The position numbers were made by a program, and so were the translations under genes. This document shows positions 22,904 through 33,930 of a DNA stretch of 40,107 bases, piece by piece. Under the pieces are notes generated by a model. The model was given only the letters and a program-made list of their open reading frames with translations. It was not told where the DNA came from and did no database searches. Source of the DNA: Polymyxa betae (lineage: Eukaryota > Endomyxa > Phytomyxea > Plasmodiophorida > Plasmodiophoridae); contig RBZT01000532.1 in assembly GCA_003693705.1 (NCBI GenBank), forward strand, positions 1-40,107. Direction: 5' to 3'. The first letter of the stretch is position 1; each line of letters begins with the position of its first letter.

Positions 22904-23660
22904 GATGGATTTGGTCGAACTGTAGCTACCGTCGATTGAAACTTCTAATTTGGTGTCATGGCAGGTTGATAGTCGCCATGTGGTCGTGTCTGGTAAACTG
23001 GTGGTAGTGGCCTCGGTCCAGTACGGTGGGTAAAGGCCTGATTTCTAATGTGAGTTGGCGTCCGGCTGATTGCATTAGAAATGGGAATGATTCGAGTGAC
23101 ACATTCTATTAACCTCTCTATGCTTGACAATCAAATGACCTCTCGAGACCAATTCCACACATGCGTCATACAAGTCTCTTAAAATCACGTTCATTTTGCA
23201 AATGTTGAAGTTACTTCCATTGACGCAAGCTGACGTCTACTCCTAAAAATCCAGATATTGAGAGCTACAGTCGGCTTCGGCTGCATTCTGCAATCTTGTC
23301 TATTCAAGAAATCGATCTGGAATCGTTTCGTTACGCTGTGAATTAACAAGACGACTTTGGATGCTGAAGAAGACTTAATTTCGATCATTCGTAACTGGGA
23401 AGTTCTCTCCTCGTCTCATTCTTGGATTGCCTTACGTTGAGAAGTTGGGGATTTTGATTTGCTACCGATATCAACGGCTACTGATGTCTCCGATTCCAGA
23501 TCTGGCAACTAATCGGAGCTCATATGCATTTTTATGCGAAATCGCCTCCCATGCGGTCGATGCCATCTTTCTTGACCAACCCAAGCTGAAAACGAGAATT
23601 TGCACCACGAAAGGCAGCGTCAAATTGGCGCCACAATTAGCGCTACGAAACAGAGATTGA
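22904..23660 (+). CDS. Short protein with FolB-like C-terminal half
   Basis: Exons 22904-22912, 22965-23025, 23079-23173, 23230-23337 and 23403-23660 join in frame to 176 residues; introns are 52, 53, 56 and 65 nt. The C-terminal pattern SSYAFLCEIASHAVDAIFLD, then PKLKTRICTTKGSVKLAPQLAL, resembles the second half of the dihydroneopterin aldolase fold (FolB): helix, P-x-L, strand ending in a K-x-(S/G/A) turn, final strand. The first half (VVVSGKLVVVASV...) could supply the opening strand, but the usual G-V-x-x-x-E-R motif is not visible. Fungal FolB normally sits in the trifunctional FOL1 protein, so a lone copy would be unusual. An alternative intron near 23441-23504 would change the middle. 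A folate-pathway role is a weak inference. Confidence 0.42.
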
Positions 23661-23872
23661 TAAAGTATGAAAACAGTAAGGAGATAGGCAAACACGAAGT
23701 ACAACGACCTTTACCTTGTGTCATGTCTGTGAACAAAATGCAGCTTTAAACCAATGATGATTGAGCTGTATTAATAACAGAATAGGGATATCTCTGATGT
23801 GAATAAAATGATTGCAGAATTCTTGATAATATTGGTTCCAGTTGTCTCTTATTCTATAGAAAGATCAGATCT

Positions 23873-25233
23873 TTACGCCTCAATACTGAGTCCAAGTTCT
23901 ACCTTAACATATATATTCAGGGCGATGCCGAGGAACACAATCAGGCCACCGATATAGTGTGAAGCAGAGGCTGGTTTCGGGAAAATCACGAAACTCAAGA
24001 TAATCGTGAACATCTTTCTCAACGATGTCACCGTTACTGCTTCAATCGCACCAAACTTGAACAATCAATCATTAATAAATCATCATAGCAAATATTTGTT
24101 GAGAGCAACCGCGTAATGAAGCCATGAGCATTCGAAAAGAGTGTTTGAAATCTGCTGAATTGGTTGAAATGTTATTTTTTTACCTTTTGAACTAATGATA
24201 GAACTGATAATTCCCCAATAAAGCCAAACATACTATACATCTAATCCAGTTATTATGTCATTATGACGATCCAACTGACCATCTTACAAGCAGATTAATC
24301 AACACAGATGGCTGATTGAAACAGAATCTCAATGCCAATGGTAGTTCACCAATCACAACGCAGGCGATGAAGGCGATTCCAGTGCCGAGTATCTTGGTGA
24401 AACAGATCTAAACAATTATCAGGTGCTACTTGTATAAAATCGTCATGATATCCTACCAACTCCATCGTTGTACAAGTATATGACTTCATTAGCAATTCCT
24501 GGACATTGCCAATGAAAGCATCGGCCGTGACGGCCAACGAGATCAGCACGAAACCTGGAGCGACAGAGTCGGCGACGAGGGTGATGGGAGAGTGAATCGC
24601 CAACCGATAGAATTGAATTGGGTCTCTGATATTGAGGCACCCAATGAGAAGATCACTAGACCGATGGTCAGCAATACAACGGCCAGATAATGTTCACGAG
24701 TGAACTCCTTCTTTAGCCAGAATCTTCCAACTAACATCACTGGAATTAATTTCCCATTCTTACACAGAACCTGATTTTCATCAGATCCAGCTAACATGAC
24801 CATCATACAGAGCTCTACCTGCGTTGGATAGTTCAAGTAAGTGCAACTGACATTGCTCAAACCGACAGTCCTAAGAATGATGTGAAACCCAGGAATGCTG
24901 GACCCGAGCCGGCTTACGCCGCCGACAACAAGGAGAGCAGGCCGTATGACCGGATGGGAGCCTTACGAGTGATGGATGACCATCTCCACCAGATCGACAT
25001 TAATGTTGCACTGAATGCGAATTGGAACAGGGTCATGAACGCTCCATAATGATACCCGGCGATCTGTTTCAAGATGTATTCCTGCATGATCCAGGAGCGT
25101 TCAGAGAGCGTCTATCGCAGACATCGAGCTTCTGACAGACCTGCAGGATTGCATAAAGAGTGTAGCAGATGAACACGACACTGGCGGCAGCCACAAATTC
25201 GATAGCCAGACCGTTGCGCTTCGAGTCCAACAT
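23873..25233 (-). CDS. Nucleotide-sugar/PAPS transporter, SLC35B2/B3 type
   Basis: Eight exons (25141-25233, 24918-25081, 24819-24870, 24605-24770, 24457-24554, 24288-24407, 24184-24240, 23873-24055) join in frame to 310 residues. The closest pattern is the SLC35B3/B2 group, which moves 3'-phosphoadenosine 5'-phosphosulfate into the Golgi in exchange for nucleotide. Signature runs: LYAILQEYILKQIAGYHYGA, GLSNVSCTYLNYPTQVL, CKNGKLIPVMLVG, GFVLISLAVTADAFIGNVQE, and FGAIEAVTVTSLRKMFTIIL near the C-terminus. About ten helices are expected. The last intron (24056-24183) is 128 nt, the longest found here. It starts only 149 bp from the Ku80 stop on the same strand. UDP-galactose (SLC35B1) transport is a less likely alternative. 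Confidence 0.86.
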
Positions 25234-25382
25234 CAACGCCGACGAGCTCGGTGACCGGATTCCGGGGCGGGCGGGTACGACGGCACGCTACACTGTCGGC
25301 GGCGGAACAGACGCATCCAGTCTCTGAGCCCAATAAGAACCATAATTTGATATTTCAGTGTTGGTAGAATAATCAGTTAGAT

Positions 25383-27726
25383 TTATATGTTGTCCCAGCC
25401 TTCAGCCTCCCAGATGGAGGCGCTGGACTCTTCTTGGCCCTCTGCACCTTGGCTCAGACCTGCCTCTTCATAGAACGATTGAGCTTGGCCGATGGACAGG
25501 TTACTGCTGGAGCTCTCAGCAGAGCTGATCGGCAGAATGCTCTTCATACGAAGGACCTCCCAGAATGTCGTATCCCGAAGAGTTTCCCGAATGCGCTGCA
25601 TTCCTTCATTGAACAACTGAGCCAGGTCCATATCTTTACACACCATGCGTGCCATATCCACGCAATCGAGCGCTTTCGATTCACCGCTAGCCTGGAACGA
25701 TTCTTGTACGAGTTTGATGATGACCTCGAACAACTGCCGAGTGGAATCGGGTGCACGATTCCGATCCTTTACCAGTACGCGATAATCCTCGACCGGATTT
25801 GCTGTCGACACTTTTGTAACTTGCTGCGCCATCAGATTCGACATGGATAGCGAAACATCGCCGCTCATCTCCGGAACGCCTTCCTCTGTCACAGCAGCAG
25901 CAATCTCTGAACGCCAATCGCGACGTTGACGGTTGCGGCCTTTCACAGGTTCAGGCGCCTTCACCAACGGGAAGAGGTCCTTTAGCCTACAGTATATGAA
26001 ATCGGTTATCACCGCATTGAAATCACCAACCTTTTAAAGGAGTGCTCGGCGTTTACGAACAGTTCCTCGTTGGGCTCCAAGACAGCACGCGATTCCGCAG
26101 TGAGGTCGGCTACGCCGGCGTTCTCATCAACAAGCCTGGCGTGCAGGGTCCTGTAGAAACGCTGCAGTAGCGGGTTGTACACCGTTTCTGGGGCCAGACC
26201 CGGGACGCGCTCGCCGCTCACCGGGTCCACATCAGCAGTGCTCAGGTCAAGCTTTTCGATCAACTCGTCGATCGATCTCGCCATCTGATCGGTGACAACG
26301 AATCGCGACAGCGACTCGAATTGGTATTCACGAATATCGTCAGCAAATGGCAGGTAGTTAAGATACATGACCTACAGAGTCGGTATCCACATTAGAGCAA
26401 CGCCAGAAGCTATTGCGAGCAACCTACATCGGCTTCACCCTCGAGTCCGGGAGAAAGCAGGGCTGGGCGCGGCGGCGCACCGTCCTTCTTCGCGTATCGG
26501 GCGAGCGCCACGAAACTGAGTTCATTCATAGCGGCGACAAACGCGGAGAACGCCGTCGCCACTTCGGGATCGTCACCGCTCGGTACAACACAATCGACGC
26601 CACTCATGAACAGATGCCTTCAACAGCAAAACATCAGGAAGAAGCTACGAAATATTTAAGGTGACAAGGCGGAAAAGCAAACGTATATGGAGAAACATAT
26701 AAGATTACCATCATACGAAAAAAATGAAAGAACACACCAACCTGGGCATTTGAGCACGCGGCAAAAAGCCAAGAACCTGTAGCGCCTTATGATCACGACA
26801 AGCAAACAATGTTTCATCGATATCGGAGATGGGGACCAATGTGTTCCCATAACGATAAGCTTTCAAGCGCAAATCGGGCGTGATCTCTTGTCCAGAAGCC
26901 TTATTGAATGATGCCCTGGATAATTTAACCTCACTGCCGGGGGCCGACGCCGACTGTTTCTTCAGTGACGGCAGCCCGGCCGGCATCGTCTTCCCGAACG
27001 AACTCGTTGGCAGTTTGATTATTGAGGTGATCTCAAGCGCGCCGCGAAATTTGGCCGTCGGTCGTACTGACTTCGACCCTGAACGTGACATCAGTCGCAG
27101 GCCGACTTCGGCAGTTAGCAAAGACGATTCAGTTTCTTCAGCTAGCGCGCGTAACGACGATAAATTAGCATCACGATTGGCAGAATCGGTATCGAAAACG
27201 ATAACATTTAGAACGACATCGTTATCTTTGATAACTGTAGCGAGATCGGCGATTTTCTCTGGGTCACAAGCCGGTCCCCCAGCAGAGGTGAACACATAGA
27301 GACGTTTGGCAAATTTTAGTTTTTTAACGCGAGTGACAACTTCATTGACGCCGACCACAATTGCATCAACGGTGTTGCCCTGTTGACGGCCAGCTGCAGA
27401 TGAAATGGAATCGATTTGCTTCATGAAGGCAAAATCTGGCTTTGCTAATGGAGCCACGACATTGATAAACTCAAATTCACCCTTTGGTGAAAAAATAAGG
27501 GATGAGATCAAAATACAAGCAATAGCATATCGACCATGTCTTCATTCAGGCGGTTGTTAGTAGCATCGTCTCCGAACAGGACTAAACCGTATTCGTTTTG
27601 ACCGCCCTGAATGAACGCCTTCATGGTAAAAGCGTTCAGCGCCCGCTTGACGTCGGCAAGAGCCGTGGCCGACATCGAAGCACCGATGTCGACTAGAAGC
27701 ATGCAGGCCTCCTTCATCATAACCAT
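25383..27726 (-). CDS. KU80: Ku80, DNA double-strand-break end-binding subunit
   Basis: Exons 27535-27726, 26742-27481, 26428-26617, 26031-26371 and 25383-25986 give 688 residues (human 732). With Ku70 it forms the ring that binds broken DNA ends in non-homologous end joining. An N-terminal von Willebrand-type domain (ACMLLVDIGASMSATAL) is followed by LYVFTSAGGPACDPEKI, the core entry LKAYRYGNTLVPI, VPSGDDPEVATAFSAFVAAM, and the bridge region TDQMARSIDELIEKLDLS. From about residue 545 there is a Ku80 C-terminal domain (ANPVEDYRVLVK... TTFWEVL), ending in an acidic tail finishing EGWDNI. Intron 2 is 124 nt. ATG 27726 fits family alignment; further ATGs upstream in frame would only add a short leader. 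Ku70 is not in the window. Confidence 0.94.
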
Positions 27727-28349
27727 GATGAAAATACAAATGATGCGTTGCGACTCTGAATCGAGGCTACCCCAATCCACCATCTGGGGCCATATCATCA
27801 TGCTGCTGCGATCTATACAGAGACAATCACGTCGCCTTCACCCACCCTGTTTATTCATCAGATTCATCACAACGTTGTGTCTCACTGAAAAAGGACATAG
27901 GGTCGACAGTTCTCATTTTCCGTCATTCTCTAACATCCAAAAACCGAAAAACTCAGAACTTAACAAACCAAATAAACCACCCATCCCAAATAAATCCATT
28001 CAGCCCAAAAACCCAGTCTCAGTAAATCTCAATCCAATTACATTTCTATATTCATAAACCGTCAATATTAGCTTCTTCGCAATGCCAATCATGAATACAC
28101 CATCCTTTTCCGCGGTCTCAAAAACGATCGTCCTTTTCCAGCCATCATCTCTACCGAGTATTGGTTATATTATATATTTGGTAATCTCATTAACCATGAT
28201 TATGCTAAAAGTTGCTCGTACTGGGGAAGCAATGGTCGTCCGATTTTGAGCGGCCTATCGGCTGTTAGCATGGAATTTATGCTGACAGGTGGTATCTTGG
28301 CAGCATCAAATGTCAAGTGAATTCTACAAAATGATGGCAACTAAATGTA
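27727..28349. other. Ku80 upstream region with G-poor tract
   Basis: This divergent spacer should contain the Ku80 promoter. From about 27895 to 28060 the plus strand is dominated by A and C with few G. A 55-codon ATG frame (28082-28249) has a hydrophobic middle but no other support. Confidence 0.35.
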
Positions 28350-28742
28350 GGATTAAGTTCTTGCAAATCAAACTTATGCCAGAAAAGGCACGACTTTCAT
28401 TGAAATCGCAGAGATTCTGAAAAAATTCAAGCACAGGAGCTAATCCACGAAGATTTAAGACATATCGGTTCTAAGAAGGTGTCGGCTAGGTATTCCATCC
28501 GGCTAATGCCTATTAGATCAAAACGCATGATCCCTCAGCAGCACCAAGGTTTTGTTGAATGCTTTAGATTAGAGTACCAAGCCGTTCTGCTGAGCCTAAT
28601 GACCGGTTACGACATAAATCCCTTGGCTGCTCTCTTGATCGTTAAATGCAAACCCCAGGATTGAACTTTCGCAAGACCAACTACTGTAGGAGTAGTATAC
28701 CGACGATACATAAACAATGATCCAACATTGACATCCAAGTGA
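28350..28742 (+). CDS. Possible THUMP-domain protein (THUMPD1/TAN1-like), structure unresolved
   Basis: One frame reads QAQELIHEDLRHIGSKKV, then ARYSIRLMPIRSK, later GYDINPLAALLIVKC before a TGA at 28662. The order resembles the THUMPD1/TAN1 family, which helps acetylate cytidine 12 in tRNA: a helix, R-x-x-x-R-x-x-P-I, then D-(L/I)-x-N-P followed by a hydrophobic strand. Beyond the TGA the same frame continues TTVGVVYRRYINNDP, like the family's closing strand. But the R-N-N-S segment expected in the middle is missing. No GT-AG intron I tried joins the parts in phase, and an N-terminal exon was not found. Either the gene is degraded, or I have misread the splicing, or the resemblance is accidental. 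Boundaries are approximate. Confidence 0.33.
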
Positions 28743-28991
28743 TACGCCATTACGTTACCTGAAAGCAAGTCGCCGGATGCGACCTGCACTATATTGGGTC
28801 ATTGTGGACGGGTATCGGGAACAGGACCCGAGGACTTGATAGAGAGGGGGGCCACGGGATTCGGGGTTTCCCCACGGCCCCTTCTATATATAGTGTGGGA
28901 CCAGAAGCGAGCCCAGCCCAGGCGCAAGACACCGGCCCGAACTGCGCCGAACAATCAGATGTGCCCGGCGACGAGGACGTCGTCGGTGGCG

Positions 28992-29600
28992 ATGGAGTTT
29001 CGCTGCCGATGGCCTGGCCCACCCGTTCGCTGCCATTTTTGCTCGGTCTGCAAGGAGTTCGGCGTCCGAACCGAAGACCAAATCCGTCGTCACCACGCAG
29101 AGCATCTGACCAGGGCGGTGGAAACGCCAGCCCCTCCAATCAGGACCCGCCGCATAGTCGGCAAAGTTCATATCTGCCCATATGAAAATTGTACGACAAC
29201 GTTCAAATGCCAGAGCCATCTCGAACGCCATATGCGTATCCACACGGGCGAACGGCCGTTCGGCTGTGATCGCTGCGGTAAATCGTTCAAGCGTCAGAGC
29301 CACTTACGACGTCATGAGCTGACACATCTTGGACATCGTGCATATGCATGTACTGAATGCCCTCGAGCCTTCGCTTGTATTGAATCGCTGCGGAAACATG
29401 CCCGGTTGCATCTCGAGGGTGCCGAGCCCGAGTCAAACTCTTATTCAGTAAGCATTATCAAAAGATAAAATCGCTCTCTTAAACCTGAGTAGGCAGAGGC
29501 GGCGAAGGAAAGCGACACCAGCGGCTCCACTCAAGACTTCTTGAATGAAATAACAGAAAGAGCACTGTCAAGGCGGATCAGCGCGGGTCCTGGAATTTAA
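28992..29600 (+). CDS. C2H2 zinc-finger protein (three canonical fingers)
   Basis: Exons 28992-29447 and 29493-29600 (intron 45 nt) give 187 residues. After an N-terminal Cys-rich segment (CHFCSVCKEFG, with RRHHAEH, perhaps a degenerate finger) come CPYENCTTTFKCQSHLERH, CDRCGKSFKRQSHLRRH and CTECPRAFACIESLRKH. Classical TGERPF-type and HLGHRAY linkers join them. The longer open frame upstream has no ATG, so the start is ATG 28992. The second exon adds an acidic, Ser-rich tail (EAAKESDTSGSTQD). A nuclear DNA-binding regulator is likely; the TFIIIA-like spacing of the first canonical finger (C-x4-C) is noted without further claim. The target is unknown. Confidence 0.85.
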
Positions 29601-29824
29601 ACGTTATCGGGCGCCCGGCAGGAAAGAGGCCCCATTTATTATTACGACTGACTTACAAACTAGAATACATTTATCAACTGCTGATATCCCACACGTTAGG
29701 ATCAGAAGTAATGCTGAACAGGCATCTATGATTCCGCCATATAATCCGAGCAACAGAAGCTATTACGTATGATTTTGATAACGATTTAGTCGAGATCGGG
29801 ACTATTCTATATTCGAAAATTAAT

Positions 29825-30649
29825 TCAATACCGGATGGGACAGTTTGACATACTTTCAATACCTTCGGTTGATGAACTCGGTTTGCTATTGTCGAGAATA
29901 TGCTTGAAAACGAAACTTTGAGCAATGCTATTTGCCGCCAGAGATAATGAAGCTAGAGCGCCGTATGAAACAAGAATGGTGTCAAGCCGTGCCGGAATCC
30001 ACCAGATCCAAATAGTAGTGATAATCGCTAAAGGCAAGATGGCAATAGTCCACATGCTGACAACGGCTAGAATCATGGTCCGACGATAAAATTTGACGTC
30101 CTTGATGACCATCGAGGACCGCATCGCTGTTAGTGATCGCATGAAGAGCCAAACTGCAACGATGAAACGGCCCAGGGCGAAGATTATAGCGAATACGGGG
30201 AGATACAGTTTGATAGAATGTGGCGACGTCATTAATACAAAAACGACGCTGAAATCAAACATCAACGGAAGGAGCCTGAGAAAATCTCTCAGCTTGGAGT
30301 AAAGATCTAAGCGACTTCTGCTCAGCGATGGTAAAAGTGTTCTGGAGCTTTCATCCTTTTGATCGGCAATAATCTGAAGGCTGTTGATTATCACAAGCAT
30401 CGAGGACAAGCCGACACCTTGAAGACCGAAAGCTAAGAACGATCTGAGTTTCCAATGCAGGAAGCCGGCATCCAAGATGGTGTCAATCAGAGCTAGTCCT
30501 AACAAGCCCATCGCAGCGCCTTCCAAGATCAGAACCGTGTTGGGGAACGTTCGAATCTTCGCCCGGTTTAGAGCCAGAAAGGAGATGGCAATGCATGAAG
30601 CGATCAGGAACGGCAGAGCTAATAGCCAGGCCCAGCTAGCATATATCAT
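29825..30649 (-). CDS. Orphan seven-helix membrane protein
   Basis: A single exon of 275 codons from ATG 30649 encodes 274 residues; the longer frame to 30664 starts at TTG. Seven hydrophobic segments are visible: LLALPFLIASCIAISFLAL, the stretch after NTVLILEG, FGLQGVGLSSMLVIIN, LMFDFSVVFVLM, LYLPVFAIIFALGRFIVAVW, ILAVVSMWTIAILPLAII and LVSYGALASLSLAANSIAQ. Basic residues (RSRLDLYSKLR; RRT) lie in the loops after helices 3 and 5, consistent with a cytoplasmic side. The layout suits a G-protein-coupled-type receptor, but no family motif (DRY, NPxxY, Pth11 or cAMP-receptor signatures) is evident. A transporter or lipid-handling protein is possible. It converges with the zinc-finger gene across 224 bp. 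Confidence 0.7.
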   Translation of the reverse strand: MIYASWAWLLALPFLIASCIAISFLALNRAKIRTFPNTVLILEGAAMGLLGLALIDTILDAGFLHWKLRSFLAFGLQGVGLSSMLVIINSLQIIADQKDESSRTLLPSLSRSRLDLYSKLRDFLRLLPLMFDFSVVFVLMTSPHSIKLYLPVFAIIFALGRFIVAVWLFMRSLTAMRSSMVIKDVKFYRRTMILAVVSMWTIAILPLAIITTIWIWWIPARLDTILVSYGALASLSLAANSIAQSFVFKHILDNSKPSSSTEGIESMSNCPIRY

Positions 30650-31239
30650 CTCAATGACGACCAAGAGTGTCTATCACTTTAAATCGCCCGGCTGTTTTTG
30701 TTACGTTAACATCTATCAACCTAGAGAAAAAAACCCACCATTAAGGTAACTCGTTCTGATCTAATGGTATGAAGTGATGAGATCATGTGCGGCAGACGGA
30801 TATACTCATCCTCATGGCTGTAAGCGACAGTGCATACGCATGAGCAATGCCAACACCCTCTAGGCTTGGGATTTGGTATCGCACACAGCCTGCTGCTGCA
30901 TCCTTTTCAGGCACAGGGTTTGACAGGCCCTAACTTGGGTCAGTCATGAGGTGGAAAGGTGTCGAGACCGGTAGTAAGCGCTTCTAACTATCAGTAGGAT
31001 GAACAACGCCATAATCAGAAAATCCAATATTTCTATGACATAAAGCTGTGCACGTTGTTGATTTTACATCGTTTGAATTTATTTGATTCGAGCATTTAAA
31101 TACATAATCTAACGGTAATAAACAATAGGTCAACCGGCTTTTGGCGATTACAGGATAAATAATGATAAAAGTCTTGGCATCAACCAATCCGCAAGAGACA
31201 ATACACAGGGAGGATTTTATTAGAGCACGAGCAAGCTGT
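30650..31239. other. Spacer between the seven-helix and NTF2 genes
   Basis: It holds the 3' region of NTF2 and the promoter of the seven-helix gene. A minus-strand frame around 30785-30930 is open for over 40 codons (AAAGCVRYQIPSLEGVGIAH) without a start or splice sites that place it in a gene. Minus-strand frame 30984-31247 has no ATG. Confidence 0.35.
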
Positions 31240-31777
31240 TCAGCCAATGTTCAAGCGAAAAAGGTCGTTGTGAACCCACCATGAGCCAGACTGGGTTGGC
31301 ATAATATGGAACGTCTGTGAGTACTTTAATGGGTTAGGTTCCTCGTCGATCTTCAAGTCGCCACATCTGCAAAGGCATTAGGTCATGGAGCGTCCATTCT
31401 AAAACATGTATTTACACGACAATAATGATGCCACCACATCCAGATGGCTGGATATCCATGGTAAGGATGTTGTGAACGACTTTACGGAATGGCAAACCCT
31501 GTTATGAAGAGAGTAAGGGAACCCGGTACGCCTGAATTATGAAAGCCTGCTTACGTTGAGTTTGTTGCCAATTGCTTCGGCACCCATAAACTGGTCGTTC
31601 TCGAAAGTCAGCATCGACTGCTGTTGCTGTCAATGTTGTCAGCAAGGAATGGCATAACAGAATGGCTAGTCGACCGACATAAAGAGAGGACAGCTGGGCG
31701 CGGTTCGTGTCGAAAGTCGTGTAGTAATGCTGGACGAACGCCTGAGCGATTTTCTGCATGTCAGCCAAGCTAGCCAT
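31240..31777 (-). CDS. NTF2: Nuclear transport factor 2
   Basis: Exons 31679-31777, 31555-31626, 31416-31498 and 31240-31366 (introns 52, 56 and 49 nt) give 126 residues, exactly the family size. NTF2 is a homodimer that carries Ran-GDP into the nucleus through FG-repeat nucleoporins. Visible: the start helix MASLADMQKIAQAFVQHYY, FDTNRAQLSSLYQQQSMLTF over the first splice, MGAEAIGNKL, LPFRKVVHN, and SQTFHIMPT leading to a C-terminus of WWVHNDLFRLNIG. The conserved aspartates and the hydrophobic Ran-binding rim (SQTFH, NDLFRLN) are retained. The frame upstream of ATG 31777 is not needed. Confidence 0.96.
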
Positions 31778-32115
31778 GGCGTTTGGAAAAATCGACGAGG
31801 TAAAACTCCAACAATCTAATCGACAATGAAAGGCGGAAGCGCGGATTGCGCAGACCACGGCGGTTGAATCTCCCCCCAATTGGATGGCGATTGACGGGCA
31901 GACGGCTCAACATTGAAATTAATTTGTAACAATGAACGGCACCCAAACAAGCAACGAAGCTGGGAAATTGAAATTCAATCAGGCTTTATGATTAAATTGT
32001 AGCATCGTCCGTTGGAAGAGCTAAGGCACATCCATCCAGCCGCATGCTAAAGCCAATGCCATGAAGGTACGCTGTGCCTTGAGCGAGATTATTTCCCATA
32101 GATGAGCAAACTAAA
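31778..32115. other. Spacer upstream of NTF2, no gene seen
   Basis: This 338-bp region between two minus-strand genes should contain the NTF2 promoter. I see no conserved frame or repeat in it. Confidence 0.4.
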
Positions 32116-32517
32116 TTACGATTGTTGCACACTCCCGAGTAAATGCTTCTGGAAGTTTGGAGACTTTAAATGTAGTTTGCTCGAACAGTAAACGTGGCCA
32201 TGTTAAAACGGTCGTCAAATCGTGGCAGAAGATCCAAATTGATGGTCAAAAAGCAGCAATCGATATGGCCTCACCATTTACGCCGGTGGGGATTGCTCCC
32301 CTTTCTCGGCACTATAAAGTCGAGATCGTTCGTATCCACAATAGCACCCTGCTCTGATTCCAAAATCTGTAACAACAAAATACGTGCGTAAGTTGAAGGG
32401 CTGGCAAACTGGTGGCAGCAAAACTTGTGTCGCAGCATACTGCAGCTGCGGATTCTTTCTGCTGTTACAGGGGGACGGAGGTCGAGTTGGGCTGTTGGGG
32501 TCACGGGTGGGCCCCAT
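32116..32517 (-). CDS. Small unidentified gene
   Basis: ATG 32517 opens a frame MGPTRDPNSPTRPPSPCNSR... (exon 32425-32517). A 58-nt intron (32367-32424) joins it in phase to exon 32275-32366, reading ILESEQGAIVDTNDLDFIVP and then RKGSNPHRR. A further exon before the TAA at 32116 is possible if a roughly 95-nt intron is removed; otherwise the product stops at about 62 residues. I recognise no family. Overlapping frames are open on both strands, so existence as well as structure is uncertain. It is divergent from the zinc-finger gene that starts 108 bp away. Confidence 0.35.
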
Positions 32518-32625
32518 ATGTGCGACTGAGTAGGGTTATTAAGGGCCTAAACTCAGCTAAGTGAGTCGCGCCGCTTCTCCTTTGCCCTCTGGCCTCATTT
32601 CACGAATAGGTCACGCCCCGACCAG

Positions 32626-33562
<937 letters not shown>

Positions 33563-33930
33563 TTGTGTGAATCAAGCTACCTCATTGTATTATAATTATC
33601 ACATAAGCGCCCTTCGGCATTCAGGATGTGGACCTTGCAGGTTTTCCTCTGAACCAGGAATTAACCGCTTCTCGATTCCTGTCTGTTATCATTGTCCTTA
33701 CGTAATATGTAACTGTTAAATATTATTGAAAATCACTCAGAATCGTCTTTCTTTGTTGTTTTGTAGATACACGATGGCCGATGACCATATAGATAGCGAC
33801 TACAGCCAACAAACAGGTAGCATCTGCACCATCGTTGAATATACTTCATTACGATAGTAAAGGTACTGTACATACGTGCTGATTAGTTGCGCAGCCCATT
33901 ACCATTTGACATCAAATCGTCATGTATCTT
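33563..33930 (+). other. Upstream region of mitochondrial uS15 gene
   Basis: This 368-bp spacer separates two plus-strand genes. A 27-codon ATG frame begins at 33773 (MADDHIDSDYSQQT) and could be an upstream reading frame; it does not splice in phase into the uS15 exon that I can see. Confidence 0.35.
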
